Assembly (NCBI GenBank): GCA_946800325.1
Contig: OX326956.1
Span: 24,898,356 to 24,962,355 of the forward strand
DNA from: Luzula sylvatica
Lineage: Eukaryota > Streptophyta > Magnoliopsida > Poales > Juncaceae
Reading direction: 5' to 3'
Length of the DNA stretch: 64,000 nt
In this document: positions 33,510-49,600 of the stretch, one piece after another
How positions within the stretch are numbered: the first letter of the stretch is position 1
How the letters are laid out: each line of letters begins with the position of its first letter
The notes under the pieces: generated by a model
Databases searched by the model: none
What the model saw: the letters and a program-made list of their open reading frames with translations, nothing else
Told to the model about the DNA's origin: nothing
Made by a program: the position numbers and the translations under genes

Positions 33510-36041
33510 TTGATATTTACTCTGACGAACGTCATGAAATCCTTCACACTAAGCGTCTCGAGCATAGGTAATAAAAGGTATGTGTTTGTAATTGTGGATG
33601 ATTACTCACGTTTCACATGGGTGTATTATTTACTCTATAAAAGTGAAACGTGTGACAACTTCATCAAATTTTGCACACTCGTTGAAAATGAAAAAGGCAA
33701 CTCAATTGTCACCATTCGAAGTGACAATGGAGGTGAATTGAGAAATGCAAAATTTGATGAATTTTGTCGTAAAAAGGGATATATACGCGAATTTTCCGCT
33801 CCTCGCACACCCCAACAAAATGGTGTAGTCGAACGGAAAAATCGAACGTTAATTGAACTTGCTCGTACCATGCTAAATGAGCACCCTTCTCCAAAATATC
33901 TGTGGGCTGAAGCCATTAACACTGCATGTCACGTGGTTAATCGACTTAGCTTAAGGCCTATTTTGAAGAAGACGCCATATGAGCTATGGTATGGGGGAAA
34001 TCCAAACGTCTCGTATATGAGAGTGTTTGGATGCAAATGCTTTATCTTGGACGAATTGAGTAATCGAGACAAACTCGATCCAAAATCCATGGAAGGAATT
34101 TTTGTCGGTTACTCAAGTACAAGCAAAGCATACCGGGTTTTCATACGATCTACTCGAGTCGTATGTGAATCCGTTCACGTGCATTTTGATGAAACTAAGA
34201 AAGAAACCGAGAAAGGTAGCACAAGTGTAGGTGAAGTCAAGGAAACAATCGCCAAATCACCAAAAGAACAAACCGAAGTCGAGTATCAATACATCGATAT
34301 CACACTTGATGAACCTCGAGTGGACAACAATGACCCTCAAGAAGAGGAAGAAGAAGAAGAAGAGATCGAAGCTCCCTACCAAATTCCCGAGGTTCTTCGA
34401 GAAGTAGCGGCTCACCCTCTCACCAACGTCGTTGGAGATCCCCGAGACGGTGTGCAAACTCGGTCTCGTGTCCACAACTATGTCGCTCATTGCGCATATC
34501 TCTCTCATATCGAGCCAAAATCATTCAAGGAAGCTAATCTAGATGAAAATTGGATTATGGCAATGCAAGAAGAATTGGAACAATTCGAGAGAAATCGAGT
34601 CTGGACGTTGGTTCCAAAACCTATAACTCGATCAATCATAGGGACTTGATGGATTTATCGGAACAAACTCGACGAACACGGAAATGTGGTACGAAATAAG
34701 GCGAGACTCGTCGCTCATGGATTCAAACAACAAGAGGGAATCGATTTCGAAGAAACCTTTGCCCCAGTCGCTCGCCTAGAAGCAATACGACTCCTCCTAG
34801 CTTACGCCGCTATCGAGGAGTTTACACTTTTCCAAATGGACGTTAAAAGTGCATTTCTCAATGGGGAAATCGAGGAAGAAGTCTACGTTGAACAACCACC
34901 GGGATTCAAAGATCCAAAACTCCCTGATTACGTGTGTAAACTCTCCAAAGCTCTATACGGATTAAAACAAGCCCCTCGAGCATGGTACGATCGCCTCTCC
35001 TCATTTCTCACCACAAATGGGTTCGTCCGAGGTATAATCGACACCACCCTCTTCACACGTAAAAAGGGAGTATCTATCCTCCTTGTTCAAATTTACGTAG
35101 ATGATATCATTTTTGGATCTAGTGACTCGGCACTTGCCGAAGAATTTTCCACTCTTATGCAAAGTGAGTTTTCCATGAGCATGATGGGAGAGCTCAAATT
35201 CTTCCTAGGCCTTCAAGTCAAACAATCATCCGAAGGGATCTTCGTAAACCAATCCAAATATACTCGTGAACTACTCAAGAAATTCGAGTTGGATCAAACC
35301 AAAACGAGTGATACTCCCATGGCCAAGGAATCCAAATTGGATGCAGACGAAGATGGTGAGTCATTCGATATCACAGCATATAGAGGTATGATCGGAAGCC
35401 TTCTCTATCTCACTGCGAGTCGACCCGACATTAAGTTCGCCGTATGCATGTGCGCTCGATTTCAAGCAAATCCCAAGGTATCACACTATAATGCCGTCAA
35501 ACGTATATTTCGATATTTAAAAGGTACAATCGAACTTGGGATTTGGTATGGGCATAGTGGAAATCTAAACCTAGTAGGATACACGAATGCGGATTTTGCC
35601 GGATCTCGAGTTGACCGTAAAAGCACGAGTGGTACGTGCCAATTCCTAGGCGGATCACTTGTCTCATGGTCAAGCCAAAAACAACACTCCGTTGCCTTAT
35701 CAACGGCTGAGGCCGAATATGTGGCGGCCGGAAGTTGCTGTGCACAACTACTGTGGTTGAATCAAACTCTCAGAGACTACGGTTTAAACTTCCGTAAAAT
35801 CCCCATATTATGCGACAACAATAGTGCCATATGCATTTCGAAAAACCCCGTACACCATTCACGAACCAAGCACATCGACATACGTCACCATTTCATTCGG
35901 GATCATGTGGAAAAAGGTGATGTCCGACTCGAATGGATAGAGACAAACGATCAAATCGCGGACATTTTCACCAAGCCTTTGCCATTCGCGCCATTCTCCA
36001 CTCTACGACTAAAGCTAGGTATGTTATCTCTCAAAAATTAA
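33510..36041 (+). pseudogene. pol: SIRE-like pol fragment with one premature stop
   Basis: One frame of 844 codons broken by a single TGA at 34647-34649, where relatives have Arg (CGA to TGA fits deamination at CpG). Integrase starts near 33557 (second Asp in IRSDNGG near 33700, Glu in NGVVERKNRT near 33830), so the N-terminal His/Cys finger and first catalytic Asp are missing. Then an acidic Glu-rich stretch at 34340-34370, reverse transcriptase 34540-35300 with Tyr-Val-Asp-Asp near 35095, and RNase H 35560-35970 with NADFAG, STAEAEY and LCDNNSA. Ends with TAA at 36041. Apart from the truncation and one stop it is well preserved, so decay is moderate. Confidence 0.95.
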
Positions 36042-36451
36042 AATTCGTGCACAACTGATAGATTTCGATATCATACCATCCTACGTATGCAAACATGATT
36101 GTCAATATAAAAACTAAATTCGTTTGGTTCTAGTAAAATAACTTTTGGACCAGTTATTGGTCTCATCACAGAACCAAGTGCGTTCGAACGAACCACTTTG
36201 TTCGTTCGGAACGCACTCACATCATTAATCTGCTTGCAAAAGAGTGATTGTTGTTACATGCTCATACATTCATAAAATTCATTTATTGAGGGGGAGCTCT
36301 TATTTAGGGGGAGCCATCCCTCTCGGGAGTGTCATTGACCCTTTTGATCACTTTCAAAATGGGGGAGAAAACGATCAAACGGAAAGTTCTCGATGAAAGG
36401 TCGAAACTCTCCAATTCGACGGTGTTTTGAAATTAATAAAAAAGGGGAGTT
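36042..36451 (+). other. SIRE-like 3' untranslated region
   Basis: Non-coding, with GTGCGTTCGAACGAAC at about 36180 and two GAGGGGGAGC purine runs (36288, 36306), possible accessory polypurine tracts. Ends in the tract abutting the LTR. Confidence 0.8.
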
Positions 36452-37697
36452 TGTTGGTTCAAATTTCCTAATGGTTTGATTATTTCAAAACACTGTCAGT
36501 ACTAACGTTTACATCGAGAAAATGTGTAGGATAACGCAGGTACGACACGAAGATGATGAAGAGCTTCGAAGTCACAAGAAGCACAACAAGAGAAGATTAG
36601 AAGGAAGGCCCTTGAAGCATATCAAGAATCAAGATGTCGAAGCCATCCGTGAGTGGGATTCGCCACAAATGAACCATAGGTAGAAACCAAGTAGATCTCA
36701 AGTAAAATCATGTTCAAATAACAAAGAGTTTAATCAAGGAAGTAGTGCGTTCTGAAAGAACTCCATGTCCGTTCAGAACGGACTTACCACATATCAAAAT
36801 ACCATCTCTTGATTGAACCACCCTTGTCACAGGATTGTGTGCGTTCGAACGAACAAACTTGTACGTTCGAACGGACACTTAGAATCCGTTCACCCACAAT
36901 TTAAGTGCGTTGAACGGACTTTCATCACTGAACAAACAAAAGGCAATGTATAATTGAGTTCGTTCTGAACGGACTTTGTCCGTTCAAACGGACTGACAAA
37001 TGTACTTGTACGTTATTTTGAAACGGCTAGTACAAACTACAAGTGCGTTCAGAACGAACATTGTGCGTTCGAACGGACTTGCAGTTTTCTGAAAGATTTC
37101 TATAGAGAATATAAATAGAATCCTTCAAGGACCTTTCTCTTTCACTTCTTCACTTTTACACATTCAAATACAAAAGAGAGAAACCCTAAAGCTGTGATTA
37201 TCTATATCCATTGATAGCTTGAGAAACCCTCTTTAGATCATTGATCTACTTTCAATATCCTCCACTAATCGTTTCCCACTCACGTGACCGATCACGTTGT
37301 AGCTCGATTAGTGAAAATTGTAATAGGCTAGTGCAACTACTTGTAAAGAGCCTAAGCTATAGATCGATAGAAAGCGTGTAAATCGATCTAGGCAAAACCT
37401 TGTAATCGAGTGAGTTGGAATTCAATCGAAAGCCAAAAAGAGCCGCAAGGCATTCCCGGAGACGTAGGTACTCGCAACTAATTGAGTCGGTCAATTAAGC
37501 GAGTAAAGGGTGAGTTAAGGCTACATAGCAACCACCTACTGAACTTCGTTAAAAAACATCTTGTGTTCAAGTGTTTACGGTATCATCTAATTTATTTAAA
37601 TTATTATTAATTCCGCATAGTAAATTAGGTAATTAGCTAAATTAATTGTACGGTAGATTACCAAATTTACCCCCCTCTAGGTTAGAATTAACCAACA
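36452..37697 (+). repeat. SIRE-like 3' LTR
   Basis: 1246 bp with perfect 8-base inverted ends TGTTGGTT...AACCAACA. U3 carries at least six GTGCGTTCGAACGAAC / GTCCGTTCAAACGGAC palindromes (36745-37081). TATA box TATAAATA at 37110-37117. Confidence 0.93.
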
Positions 37698-38251
37698 AAT
37701 ACTTCTTAACATCCGATAACATCGAAATGTCATTTCCTACGATCAATATGTCGTCCACATAAAGAACAAGAAACACTATGCGGCTCCCACTAACCTTCTT
37801 GTATACACAAGATTCTTCTTCGTTCTTGATAAAATCATACTCGCTTGTGACTTCATCAAAACGAATATTCCAACTCCGAGAAGCTTGTTTTAGTCCATAA
37901 ATTGACCGTTGAAGCTTGCATACTTTCTTACGATTCTTTGGATCGATGAAACCTTCGGGTTGTGTTATGTACACATCCTCCGATAAGTTTTCGTTAAGAA
38001 AAGCGGTTTTCACATCCATTTGTCATATCTCATAGTCATAATATGCGGCTATAGCAAGGATAATTCTTATAGACTTAAGAAATGCTACCGGCGAAAAAGT
38101 TTCATCATTGTCGACACCAAGAATTTGCTTGAAACATTTCGCAACTAGCCGTGCTTTGTAAGTATGCAATTTCCCATCCATGTCCGTTTTCTTCTTGAAA
38201 ACCCATTTACACCCGACGGGTTTAACCGAGGGTGGTGGATCAATCAAGTTC
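37698..38251 (-). pseudogene. Copia-4 reverse transcriptase remnant
   Basis: Minus-strand RT from VGCKWVFKKKTDMDGK to Tyr-Val-Asp-Asp (near 37755) and ending in ...VKKYL where the SIRE-like LTR begins. One in-frame stop (TGA at 38020-38022) replaces the conserved Trp of EIWQMDVKTAFLN. The left boundary (38251) is where an Athila-like LTR was inserted. Otherwise the frame is open, about 85% like Copia-1 at protein level by eye. Confidence 0.92.
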
Positions 38252-41047
<2,796 letters not shown>

Positions 41048-41207
41048 GACACCCACACTTAGCTTTTGACGACCTCGACAAAATAAAAACTTACGAAAAG
41101 ATTTTAAGTACAAAAAATACAAGTTAGGTTTGGTTAAATTTGTAATCACAGTCCCTCATAAATTGAAATTTCACAAGAAATATTTATACTATTTTAATCA
41201 CATGTGG
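41048..41207 (-). other. Athila-like 3' internal scrap
   Basis: Reverse complement aligns with 60610-60769 of the Gyp-1 element (AACCTAACTTGTATTTTTTGTGC, TTTATTTTGTCGAGG, AAGCTAAGTGTGGG). Only ~160 bp remain before Copia-4 resumes, so the gypsy element lost its body by deletion. Confidence 0.85.
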
Positions 41208-42515
41208 CAAAAAGTCCATCCTTATGGAGTTTTCAGATGCGCTTCTCGTTTATGTGGCCAAGTCGACAATGCCAAAAGTTGGTCTTACTACCAACTTTAG
41301 GTTTAATCCGATTAGTGTTTATATTATAGATTGATTTATCATTTGTTTAATTCCTATCTAAAACATAAAGACCATTTTCTAATAGAACATTTTCATAGAA
41401 TAAATTATCATTACAAATAAAAAATTCTTTATTTTTAATAATAAATTCATAACCATCATTAGCAAGTCTAGACACACTAATGATATTCTTACACAAACTA
41501 GGAATAAAATAACAATTATTTAGTTCTAAAATAAATCCACTCGGTAAAGTAATGAAAACATCTCCGACGACCAATGCAGCCACCTTTGCTCCATTCCCAA
41601 CTCGAAGATCCACTTCACCTCATGCTAACTTCCTTCTATTTTAAAGAACCTGCATATTTCGACAAATATGAGTTCCACAACCGGTATCTAATACCCAATT
41701 GTCTAAAATTGAAACGTTAACATCTATAATAGTCATACATGCGGTTCCAGCTTCCAAAGCCTTCCCCTTGCTCTTGTTCACCTCCTCGAGGTAAATCTTG
41801 CAATTTCTCTTCTAATGCCCAGTCTTTTTGCAATGGAAGCAGGTGATATCCTCGGATTTCTCCTTTCCTTTAGTCTTAGGTTTGGACAACGCCCTCACCG
41901 CCTTTGGACTTTTGTTGCTTATGAATCCCACCTTGAATCACGAGGACATCCCAAGCAACTCTTGCTTTGGGTTCCCCCGATGCCTTAAGCTTCTCCGAGT
42001 CAAAGTTCTTGAGCATTCCATGGAGCTCGGGAATCGTCTTGTTCATCGAATGCATGTGATAGTTCGTCACGAAAGTTGAGAAAATCGGTGGCAATGCACA
42101 CAAGATAAAATCTTGTTGCATTATCGGTGACACATTTTCTCCCAATTTCTCGAGACGATCGATCCACGCTTGTTGCATTATCTTGCAGTTAACCAACTCC
42201 TTCAACGTATTGAACCTTTCAATACGTTCTTGTTCTTGGAAAAAAATTTGAGCGTCGCGTTAATATCGTACGCATCCGAATCCTCGAAGTGCTTCTGCAA
42301 ATTCGCGTCCATACATGCCAACATGAGGCACGTCACGTCATTTGACTCCTTCTTAAGTTTGTCATATGCTGCTTTATCTCCAACTCGTGACTCTTTCACT
42401 CTTGCCTAAGAATAATTCTTAGGTTTCGGTGTCAGTCAAGATAGTTCTTTCCAACTAGCATCTCCCTTTCCAAGACCGATCTAATCGACATGGAGTTGGT
42501 GTTGCTTGAAGTCAT
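41208..42515 (-). pseudogene. Copia-4 gag-protease-preintegrase remnant
   Basis: Minus-strand gag starting at the ATG complementary to 42513-42515 (Met-Thr-Ser-Ser-Asn), zinc knuckle at about 41795-41835 (CFHCKKTGH then a stop in place of Trp), protease region near 41700, Met-Asp-Leu-Arg-Val-Gly-Asn-Gly segment from 41613, and the GAG-pre-integrase start near 41230. Gag is internally deleted near 42170. Stops replace Trp at least twice (near 42441 and 41813). Confidence 0.9.
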
Positions 42516-43328
42516 GATTGCTACAACGAAAAATACTTTATAATGAAATTGATACTAACATGTGCGAACTTATTCTATATGCTTATATGATGATATGAAA
42601 TATGCTACTTTTATCAAATCAATAACCCTAATATTGATTCGGGATTCTAAATCCAATAACACCTCAAGACCCATATTTCGTGATCCTCCCACAAGTGACT
42701 TTGGCCGACAAATGAGATCTCACGATTTAGGTAGGATAAATCCAATCGCATCCAATGCGACTCTTCACCCTTTATAGGATTTCGGTATCGAACCATATCA
42801 TATATGATCCGAATTTCGTTTGTGCATCCTAACTATGCCCCGAACCCCAATTGGATTGGGTTGGGTGGTTAAGTCACAACCATGCCCATATATCGTTCAA
42901 TTGAACTACAAAAGCGTCCGACTTTGGCCTGAACCCGCGTTTGTCCCCATTTAACGCGTGCCTGTCACGTTGATACATACAACAATGCACGCCCGACTTT
43001 GGCCTGAAACCGTGCAAAGTGTACGACCAAACTCGGAGGTTGTGAACAGGGAAGGCATTTTTTGACTTAAATATTATGCAGGGATTTGTATGACTATTCT
43101 AATTACATCAATGAGCAAGTTTATCATGATGATATGAACATAATTATTGATGATTAGAACCAAAATAAATACATCATAAAAAATTTACATGGTCCGTCAT
43201 GACGGATGGTTTGGTCCGTCATGACAGACTATGCCCAGATTAGCTTATGACTTGGACTACATTGACTTCCGTCATGACACATCATCTGGTGCGTCACGAC
43301 GGACTTCACAAGTCCGTCACAACGCCAG
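42516..43328 (-). other. Copia-4 leader
   Basis: Non-coding. Shares CGACTTTGGCCTGAACC repeats (42918, 42993) and the GCCCCGAACCCCAATTGGATTGG block with the Copia-3 leader at 25780. CCGTCATGACGG palindromes cluster at 43191-43328. Interrupted at 43328 by the Gyp-1 family LTR. Confidence 0.75.
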
Positions 43329-44213
43329 TGATGAACGGGATTTTCTTTAGTTTTTTAATCGTTGTATTCGAAAACCCGATTCAATCAACAAGTATGGAAA
43401 TATATGTGTATAGTGAAAATATGAAAGATTCGTTCCACAAGGAGTAAATACGTCAAAGAATTAATCAAAAATAGACAAGAAATGAATAAGACAAGTCACA
43501 GAAGATAGTCCGTTATAACAGAAAGAGAGTCCGTTACAACGGAGTTGCTTGATGATGCTAACGTTGAGTGGGAGATGAAAGTCCGTTACAAGGATTAAAT
43601 TTCGTTACAACGTACTTGCTTGTCCGTTACAACGGACTGAGGTGACGTTGCAAAGGATTGGTTAATCCGTTTCAACGGACCAGTATGTCCGTTACAACGC
43701 ACTTATGTTGATCCTCTTGTATAAAATTCTTCACTAGTCCGTTACAACGAAACTCTAGGTACATTACAACGGAGTTATAACAGACTGAAAATGAGGTACA
43801 AACCGTCTAGTCCATTGTAACGCAATGTGAGTCCGTTATAACGAAATATGTTCTGGATTTCAATGTTATTATTCTGTTTGAGGATTGGAATTAAGATTTG
43901 TTTTGAGATTCAATTAAGGAGGAATTAAACTAAGATTAAGGAAGTAATTAAGGACAAAAAGATCAAGTTCAAGAGCAAGATTTAGAACAAAGATTCGATT
44001 CAAACAAAGTTTTACACAACTTTAAACCATCATCATACAAGAATTTCAAGATAATGAAAAAGAATACACCTAGAAGAAGCAAAGCTAGCTCAACGCGTCA
44101 AGAAGGCCTTCTTCTCCTCTTCTAGTGCCGTCTCTCGATATTTCAACCGCTAGAAAGCTAGTCCGGTCCAAATGTTTCTTGTTCGATTGTACTCGCCGTT
44201 ACCCGCTAGAATG
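43329..44213 (-). repeat. Gyp-1 family LTR, left part (outermost host of the nest)
   Basis: Starts TGATGAACGGG like the solo LTR at 50044 and stays similar to it (TTGTATTCGAAAACCCGATTCAATC, AAGAATACACCTAGA). Holds about ten CCGTTACAACGG palindromes at 43506-43850. Split at 44213 by Copia-2 and continued at 63237. Flanking bases GCCAG (43324-43328) are the presumed duplication; the other side is outside the window. Confidence 0.88.
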
Positions 44214-45224
44214 TGAAGGAAATACAATTTCAGGATCAACTGTAAAAGTGTACACAAGGATAAACGAATGTAAACGTACATTCGTGGTCATATCTTTCGG
44301 TAGGAAAATCCAATTTGAATGGTTCAAATTGGGTTAGATAGATAATAAGATTATCTACAACATTCATATAGAAATATATTTCATATGAACGAAGTATCAG
44401 TGTCGTTTCTATGAAATACCGAAAGGGTGCAACAGTATGACATGCAGTTAGTAAAACAGTCATAACTTTTGAATACGAACTCCAATTGGGCCAGGCCAAA
44501 TTGGGTCGTCTAGATAATAAGATTATCTACAACTTTAGTGTTGGTTGATTTTCTGTCAGAGGAATTTACCAATTTCGTATGGACAGAATACTTGACAGAT
44601 TCATGCAACTTTCTGTGTGAAAGAGTGTATATTGGATATACATGTCTTTTGGCCAATCTTAATCCTATGTGATATAAATAGGATAATTCTCTCTCATCTC
44701 AAGTGGTTCATTCAGTCCAATTCATTCAGAATATTCCAGAAATTGTGAGACAACTTTCTAGAGAGTGAAAGGGTGTAAAGAGAGAGAAACCGTGAAAAGG
44801 AGTTTTCCGGTATAGAGAATCAAACAATCGAGCATGTTCGCCGGTGCTTCGTCTAGGCAGTTGCACCCGTGACCGACGTCTAATGAGTCAAGGTGGATAC
44901 ACGTAGAGGAGCAACAATTGGGGCTCTTTCAGTTGTGATCGATTCGGACGAGTAATTTCAGTCGGAGACGAAATCGAGTGAATCGGCAACGTCAACGAAC
45001 GGTGAAAGACGCGTGGTGTGGGACGCGCGGAATGTCACCAACGTGACACGAAAAGAAGAATAGCAATCAACCCTTCGTGTGCAATCAATTTTGCACTGGT
45101 ATGAATCTAATCTTCTTATTTGCATCGTACCCTTCGAAGTCATGGCGTGATCTCGGGAATCGGGGAACCGGACCGGGCCTACATATCCGCTGCGTGGGCC
45201 CGGGGCCGGGTAGAATCCCCAACA
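44214..45224 (+). repeat. Copia-2 5' LTR
   Basis: 1011 bp, TGAAGGAAATACAATTTC...GAATCCCCAACA. TATA box TATAAATA at 44673-44680 with an upstream GGCCAAT at 44651. Contains the uninterrupted ACCGAAAGGGTGC site where CACTA-2 sits in the sister LTR. Frames at 44236-44499 and 45085-45342 are not genes. Confidence 0.94.
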
Positions 45225-45225
45225 G

Positions 45226-45237
45226 TGGTATCAGAGC
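45226..45237 (+). promoter_or_regulatory. Primer binding site, initiator-Met type (Copia-2)
   Basis: TGGTATCAGAGC one base after the LTR. Confidence 0.95.
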
Positions 45238-45552
45238 GATCGCCATCGATTCGAGGGTCAAATCATAGTCGTATATTAGATATACGCACGGGTTATCAAA
45301 GTTCGTACCCGTTTGCATGATGTTACATATAGAGAAAGTCAAATTCCGTTAAAATCACAAGTGAAATTCGCTAGAGATCGATCAAAAGTTGATTGAGAGT
45401 ATCTAGGAATGATCGTGAAAAAGTTTCATGATTTATCATTTTGGAAACGAGCGAAAACAGAAAAAACTGCAGAAAACTGCGGAAAAACTACATAAAACTG
45501 CAGAAAACTGCAGAAAAACTGCAGAAAACAGTGAAAAACTGTGAAAATCGCA

Positions 45553-45792
45553 TAGTCCGGTGCAACGGACTTGAGGTCCGGTGCAACGGACCTTGTATGT
45601 GATACGAGGATGCGGGGATGCCTATTGTGTCTTAAGAAGTCCGGTGCAACGGACATAGGTCCGGTGCAACGGACTTGAGGTCCGGTGCAACGGACATGTT
45701 TCTGGAAATTTTGGCCAGACTCCGCAGTAAATAGCAGTGCAACGGACATAGGTCCGGTGCAACGGACTTGAGTTCCGGTGCAACGGACTAGT
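45553..45792 (+). repeat. Copia-2 leader palindrome cluster
   Basis: Eight copies of GTCCGGTGCAACGGAC or close variants (near 45554, 45575, 45639, 45659, 45680, 45737, 45751 and 45773) with 5-bp arms GTCCG/CGGAC. Directly preceded by a CTGCAGAAAA array (45463-45530). Frames across it are artefacts. Confidence 0.92.
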
Positions 45793-46640
45793 TTTTGTTT
45801 GCTGATTTTGTTTTCGTGATAACTTTGGCTGCACAACTCGGAATTTTGAGTTCTTTATATCGATATGATCGGCATCAATCATTCTAGCATATTAGATAAT
45901 TAATTATTTAGAATAATTAGTCTCCCTAATAAAATCATATGCATAAAGAAATCTTGTGATAGTGATATAATATGATTATGTCACGAATTTAGAAACATGA
46001 ATGTCATGATCCCTCATAATATTTAAGTCGTGGAAATGCCTTCCATGTCAACAACCATCGAAATTGGTATCACAATATGTGTGTTTCTAGGCCTTCGTCA
46101 TGCACACATGTTGCTGGTACTAATGGGTGGCAAGCGTTAAATGGGGACTTACGTGTTTCTAGGCCTTCGTCATGCACGTGAGTAGTTCATTTGAACGATA
46201 CGCTTGACATGGTTATGACTTAACCGTCCAAGCCAATCCGATTGGAGTTCGGGGCATAGTTAGAATGCACACACGGAATTGGGATTGTATATGATACGAT
46301 CCTCACCGATAAGCGATTGGATTATATCCTACCTAAATAAGTTAGAATGCACACACGGAATTGGCATAGTTAGAATGCACACACGGAATTGGAGTTCGAG
46401 AGTCGCATATGATGCGATTGGATTATATCCTACCTAAATAAGCGAGATCCCACTCGATAGGCCTTCATCACTTGTGGGAGGATTGTGAAATATGGATCTC
46501 GAGTGTTATGGACTTGGAGTCCCGTATCGGTATGAGGGTTATCGATTCGATAAAATAACACTATTCATATATTCATCATATAAGCATATAGATTAAGTAC
46601 GCACGGTTAGGAGCTTAATCTTCATCATCCATTTAGAATC
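45793..46640 (+). other. Copia-2 leader, gag-proximal part
   Basis: Non-coding. Duplicated GGCCTTCGTCATGCAC (46091 and 46160) and a short tandem repeat of ATAGTTAGAATGCACACACGGAATTGG at 46258-46395, followed by two copies of GATTGGATTATATCCTACC. Counterpart of the Copia-3 leader at 24308-26060. Confidence 0.75.
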
Positions 46641-49600
46641 ATGTTTTCAAGCAACACCAAATATATCGATGAGATCGATATGATAGATGGCTTTTGGGCC
46701 GGAATTACCGTAAGGAACCTTGATAGTTAAAGAATAGTTCTTAGAATTAAAGGAACGTGTTGGACACGTAGATGGTAAATTCGGGGCTCGAGGCTTTGGC
46801 TTTAGAGAAAGCCGGGTTCGATAGACTTTAAGAAGAAATTGAACGATATTACGTGCCTTGTGGTGGCATGTATAGACGCAAATTTCTCAAAATTGTTTTG
46901 AGAATTCGGGCGTATATGAAAGTAAAACACAACGCTCATGAAATAGTTTCAAGAGGTAGAGCGCGTTGAATGGTTCGATACGGCTCAAAGAGTAGGTTAA
47001 TTGTGAGACGCCTTACGGGTCTTTGATTAACACTCACGTGTTGATGGTACGAGATTTGATCTTCGTGACCGAATATCATATGCATTCGATAGATAAGTCG
47101 ATCCCGGAATTACATGAAATGCGATGTAAATTTGAATTGGAGATGCTTGGAGCATCCATGGAATCCAATGCATTGAGATGAGTGGATGTCCTTGTAATTC
47201 AAAGAACGGTATTTTGGGAAAAAGTTTTCCAAACAGAAAGTTCGGACAAAGAGTTGTCCAAAACTAATGACTCAAAGAACGGTGAAATCCGAGGAGGATT
47301 AAACCTAGAAGTTGATTGCTTCTTTTGGCGTTGCCGTCTTGGCCATATAAACGAAATACGTGTATCTAGATTTCATATGATGGATTGCTAGAATCAGTCG
47401 AATTAGATTCGATTGATTAATTCGATACTTATTTATTAGGCAAGATGACAAAAGGCATCATTCTCCAAAGGTTGGAGAAAGATCCAACGAATTATTGGAA
47501 ATTACATTAAGATGTAAAAGATCCGATAAATTTCGAGGCAAGAGGAGGCTATCGGTATTTTGTTATGTTTACGGACGGTTAAGTTAGATATGATAATATA
47601 TATTTAATGCGTGCCGAAAACAGAGACTTTTGAAAGGTTCAAAGAGTTTCAAAAACAAAATAAAAAATTGACTAAGCAAGAAAATCAAAGCATTTTCGAT
47701 AGGATCGAGAAGGAGAGTATTTGAGCTACGCACTTCGATAGGATCGAAGAGGCGATATTTGAGTTATAAGTATTGATTATCATTCATGATTGTGGAATCG
47801 TTTCACGATTATATTAATTTCGGAACATTGAGATGTCCGAAAAGAGGAAATTAACGCATATTAGACATGGTTCGATAAATGATAAGTCAAACGAATCTCC
47901 TAAAAATGTTTTGGGGATGCGCCCTTGTGACAGCGGTACTAATGATTGGTCGCATATAAGATATGGACCATAAACCTTCTAATCGGTATAAAAGACGCCA
48001 TATGAGATATGGATCGGAATGGTTCCGAAGTTGTCATGTGTACATATTTGAGGATGTGAGTATATTTCGAAATTGGTTTCGATAAAACTCAATCCCAAAT
48101 CTGAAAATTGTTCGTTTATGATATATCCGTAAGGAAACTAAAGGGTATTAGTTCTAACGTCCCGACGAAAATGAGATTTTCGTGGCTCGAAGAGATGCCT
48201 TCTTGGAGCAGGACATGATGCGCACAAGTTGGGAACTTGATGTCGCTTATCTCTATGCGGGCTAGTGGGAGTAGAATAAATCTCGAAAGAGTTCGAGATC
48301 TGAAAAATGAACATTGTACCGATGAAAGTTGACACGACTTCATCAAGAGTTGATGAATACGAGTCGAACACACAAAGGAATTTTTATAGATCAAGTAGGC
48401 TATATCATACGCCGATAAATACGGATTTATCGTGGATAATGATGATAGATCGATATCATATGATGATTCGATATCCTACAAGGATGCTATGAAAAGTTGA
48501 TTCCACATGACATGGTGTCATGAAATATGAGATTCAATCCGTGTACATTATCAAGTTTGGAACTTGATTCAATCACTTTCTGGGTTAGACTCATGAAATG
48601 TGAATGGGTTTTCAAGGTGAAGAACCTACATGGATAGGAATTTGCATATATGCAAAGCGAGGCTCGCAGCGAAGAGTTTCAAGTAATTCATAGTCGGACT
48701 GTGAAGAAACGTTTTCGCATGTTGCCATGCTTTCACATTCTCAAAATTCTGCTTGTCATGATCGCACATTATGACTATGTGATGTGGCAAAATGGATGTC
48801 AAAACCGAATTTCTTGACAGAAATTTTATGAAAGGATGTGTACTTGTCACAACCTTACGGTTTTGTTGATTCATAAGAATCGGTGATAAGATATGCACGC
48901 TTTAACGATCCATATGATGGATTAGAGAAAGCTTCTCGGAATTGGAATATTCAATTTGACGAAGTTATAAAATGTTATAAAATTGTCGAAACGAATGGAA
49001 ACTTTGTGTACACATGAAGGTCAGTGGGAGCCGCGTTATATTTCTTGTAACGACAAAGAATTTAGGCGAGACCGCTATTAAGCGTGAAGATCTATTGGAT
49101 AGATCTAAGAAGTTTCTCATTCTAGATTATAGCACGTATATCGACATAATGTTGAAAATGGTTTTCAACATATAACTCCTTGGAGGAGTTAAATCGAAAT
49201 GTCGAATGGCAGAAATTTTCTACAGCTCGATGTGAGACATCAAGCAGGGCGAAAAGTAATAATATGATGCTTTACATTTGATGTGAAGATCTATTATATC
49301 TGCCATGACATGTATGTGGCTATACGTCGTACATATAAAGCGTCTAATTTACCGTCAATAAAATCCAAGGGAATCACATGAGTTTGAATGTAATGAGATT
49401 ACATGAGACTAACTCTTGTGAATGTATAATGGTTATACATATATATACATAATGGTTATGTATATTTAAACCCATCGGGATTTGTATTGATAGCGGTGAA
49501 ATTTATCCTTGAATACTTTGCGAAAGAATTCAGGATTTTATTTTATCTATAATGGTGTGGAGGACGTGTTGGTTCTAAAGAGTTATAAAAACAACAGTTT

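Larger units (their letters stand above)
33510..37697 (+). mobile_element. SIRE-like Ty1-copia element, 5' truncated
   Basis: Integrase, RT and RNase H, 3' untranslated region, polypurine tract AAAAAAGGGGAG (36439-36450) and one complete 3' LTR (36452-37697). LTR, leader, gag and protease at the 5' side are missing. Integrase and RT sequences (DDYSRF, RTPQQNGVVERKNRT) and the GGGGGAGC runs downstream of pol are typical of the SIRE/Maximus lineage. It sits next to Copia-4 RT, which it interrupts at 37697/37698. Confidence 0.9.
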
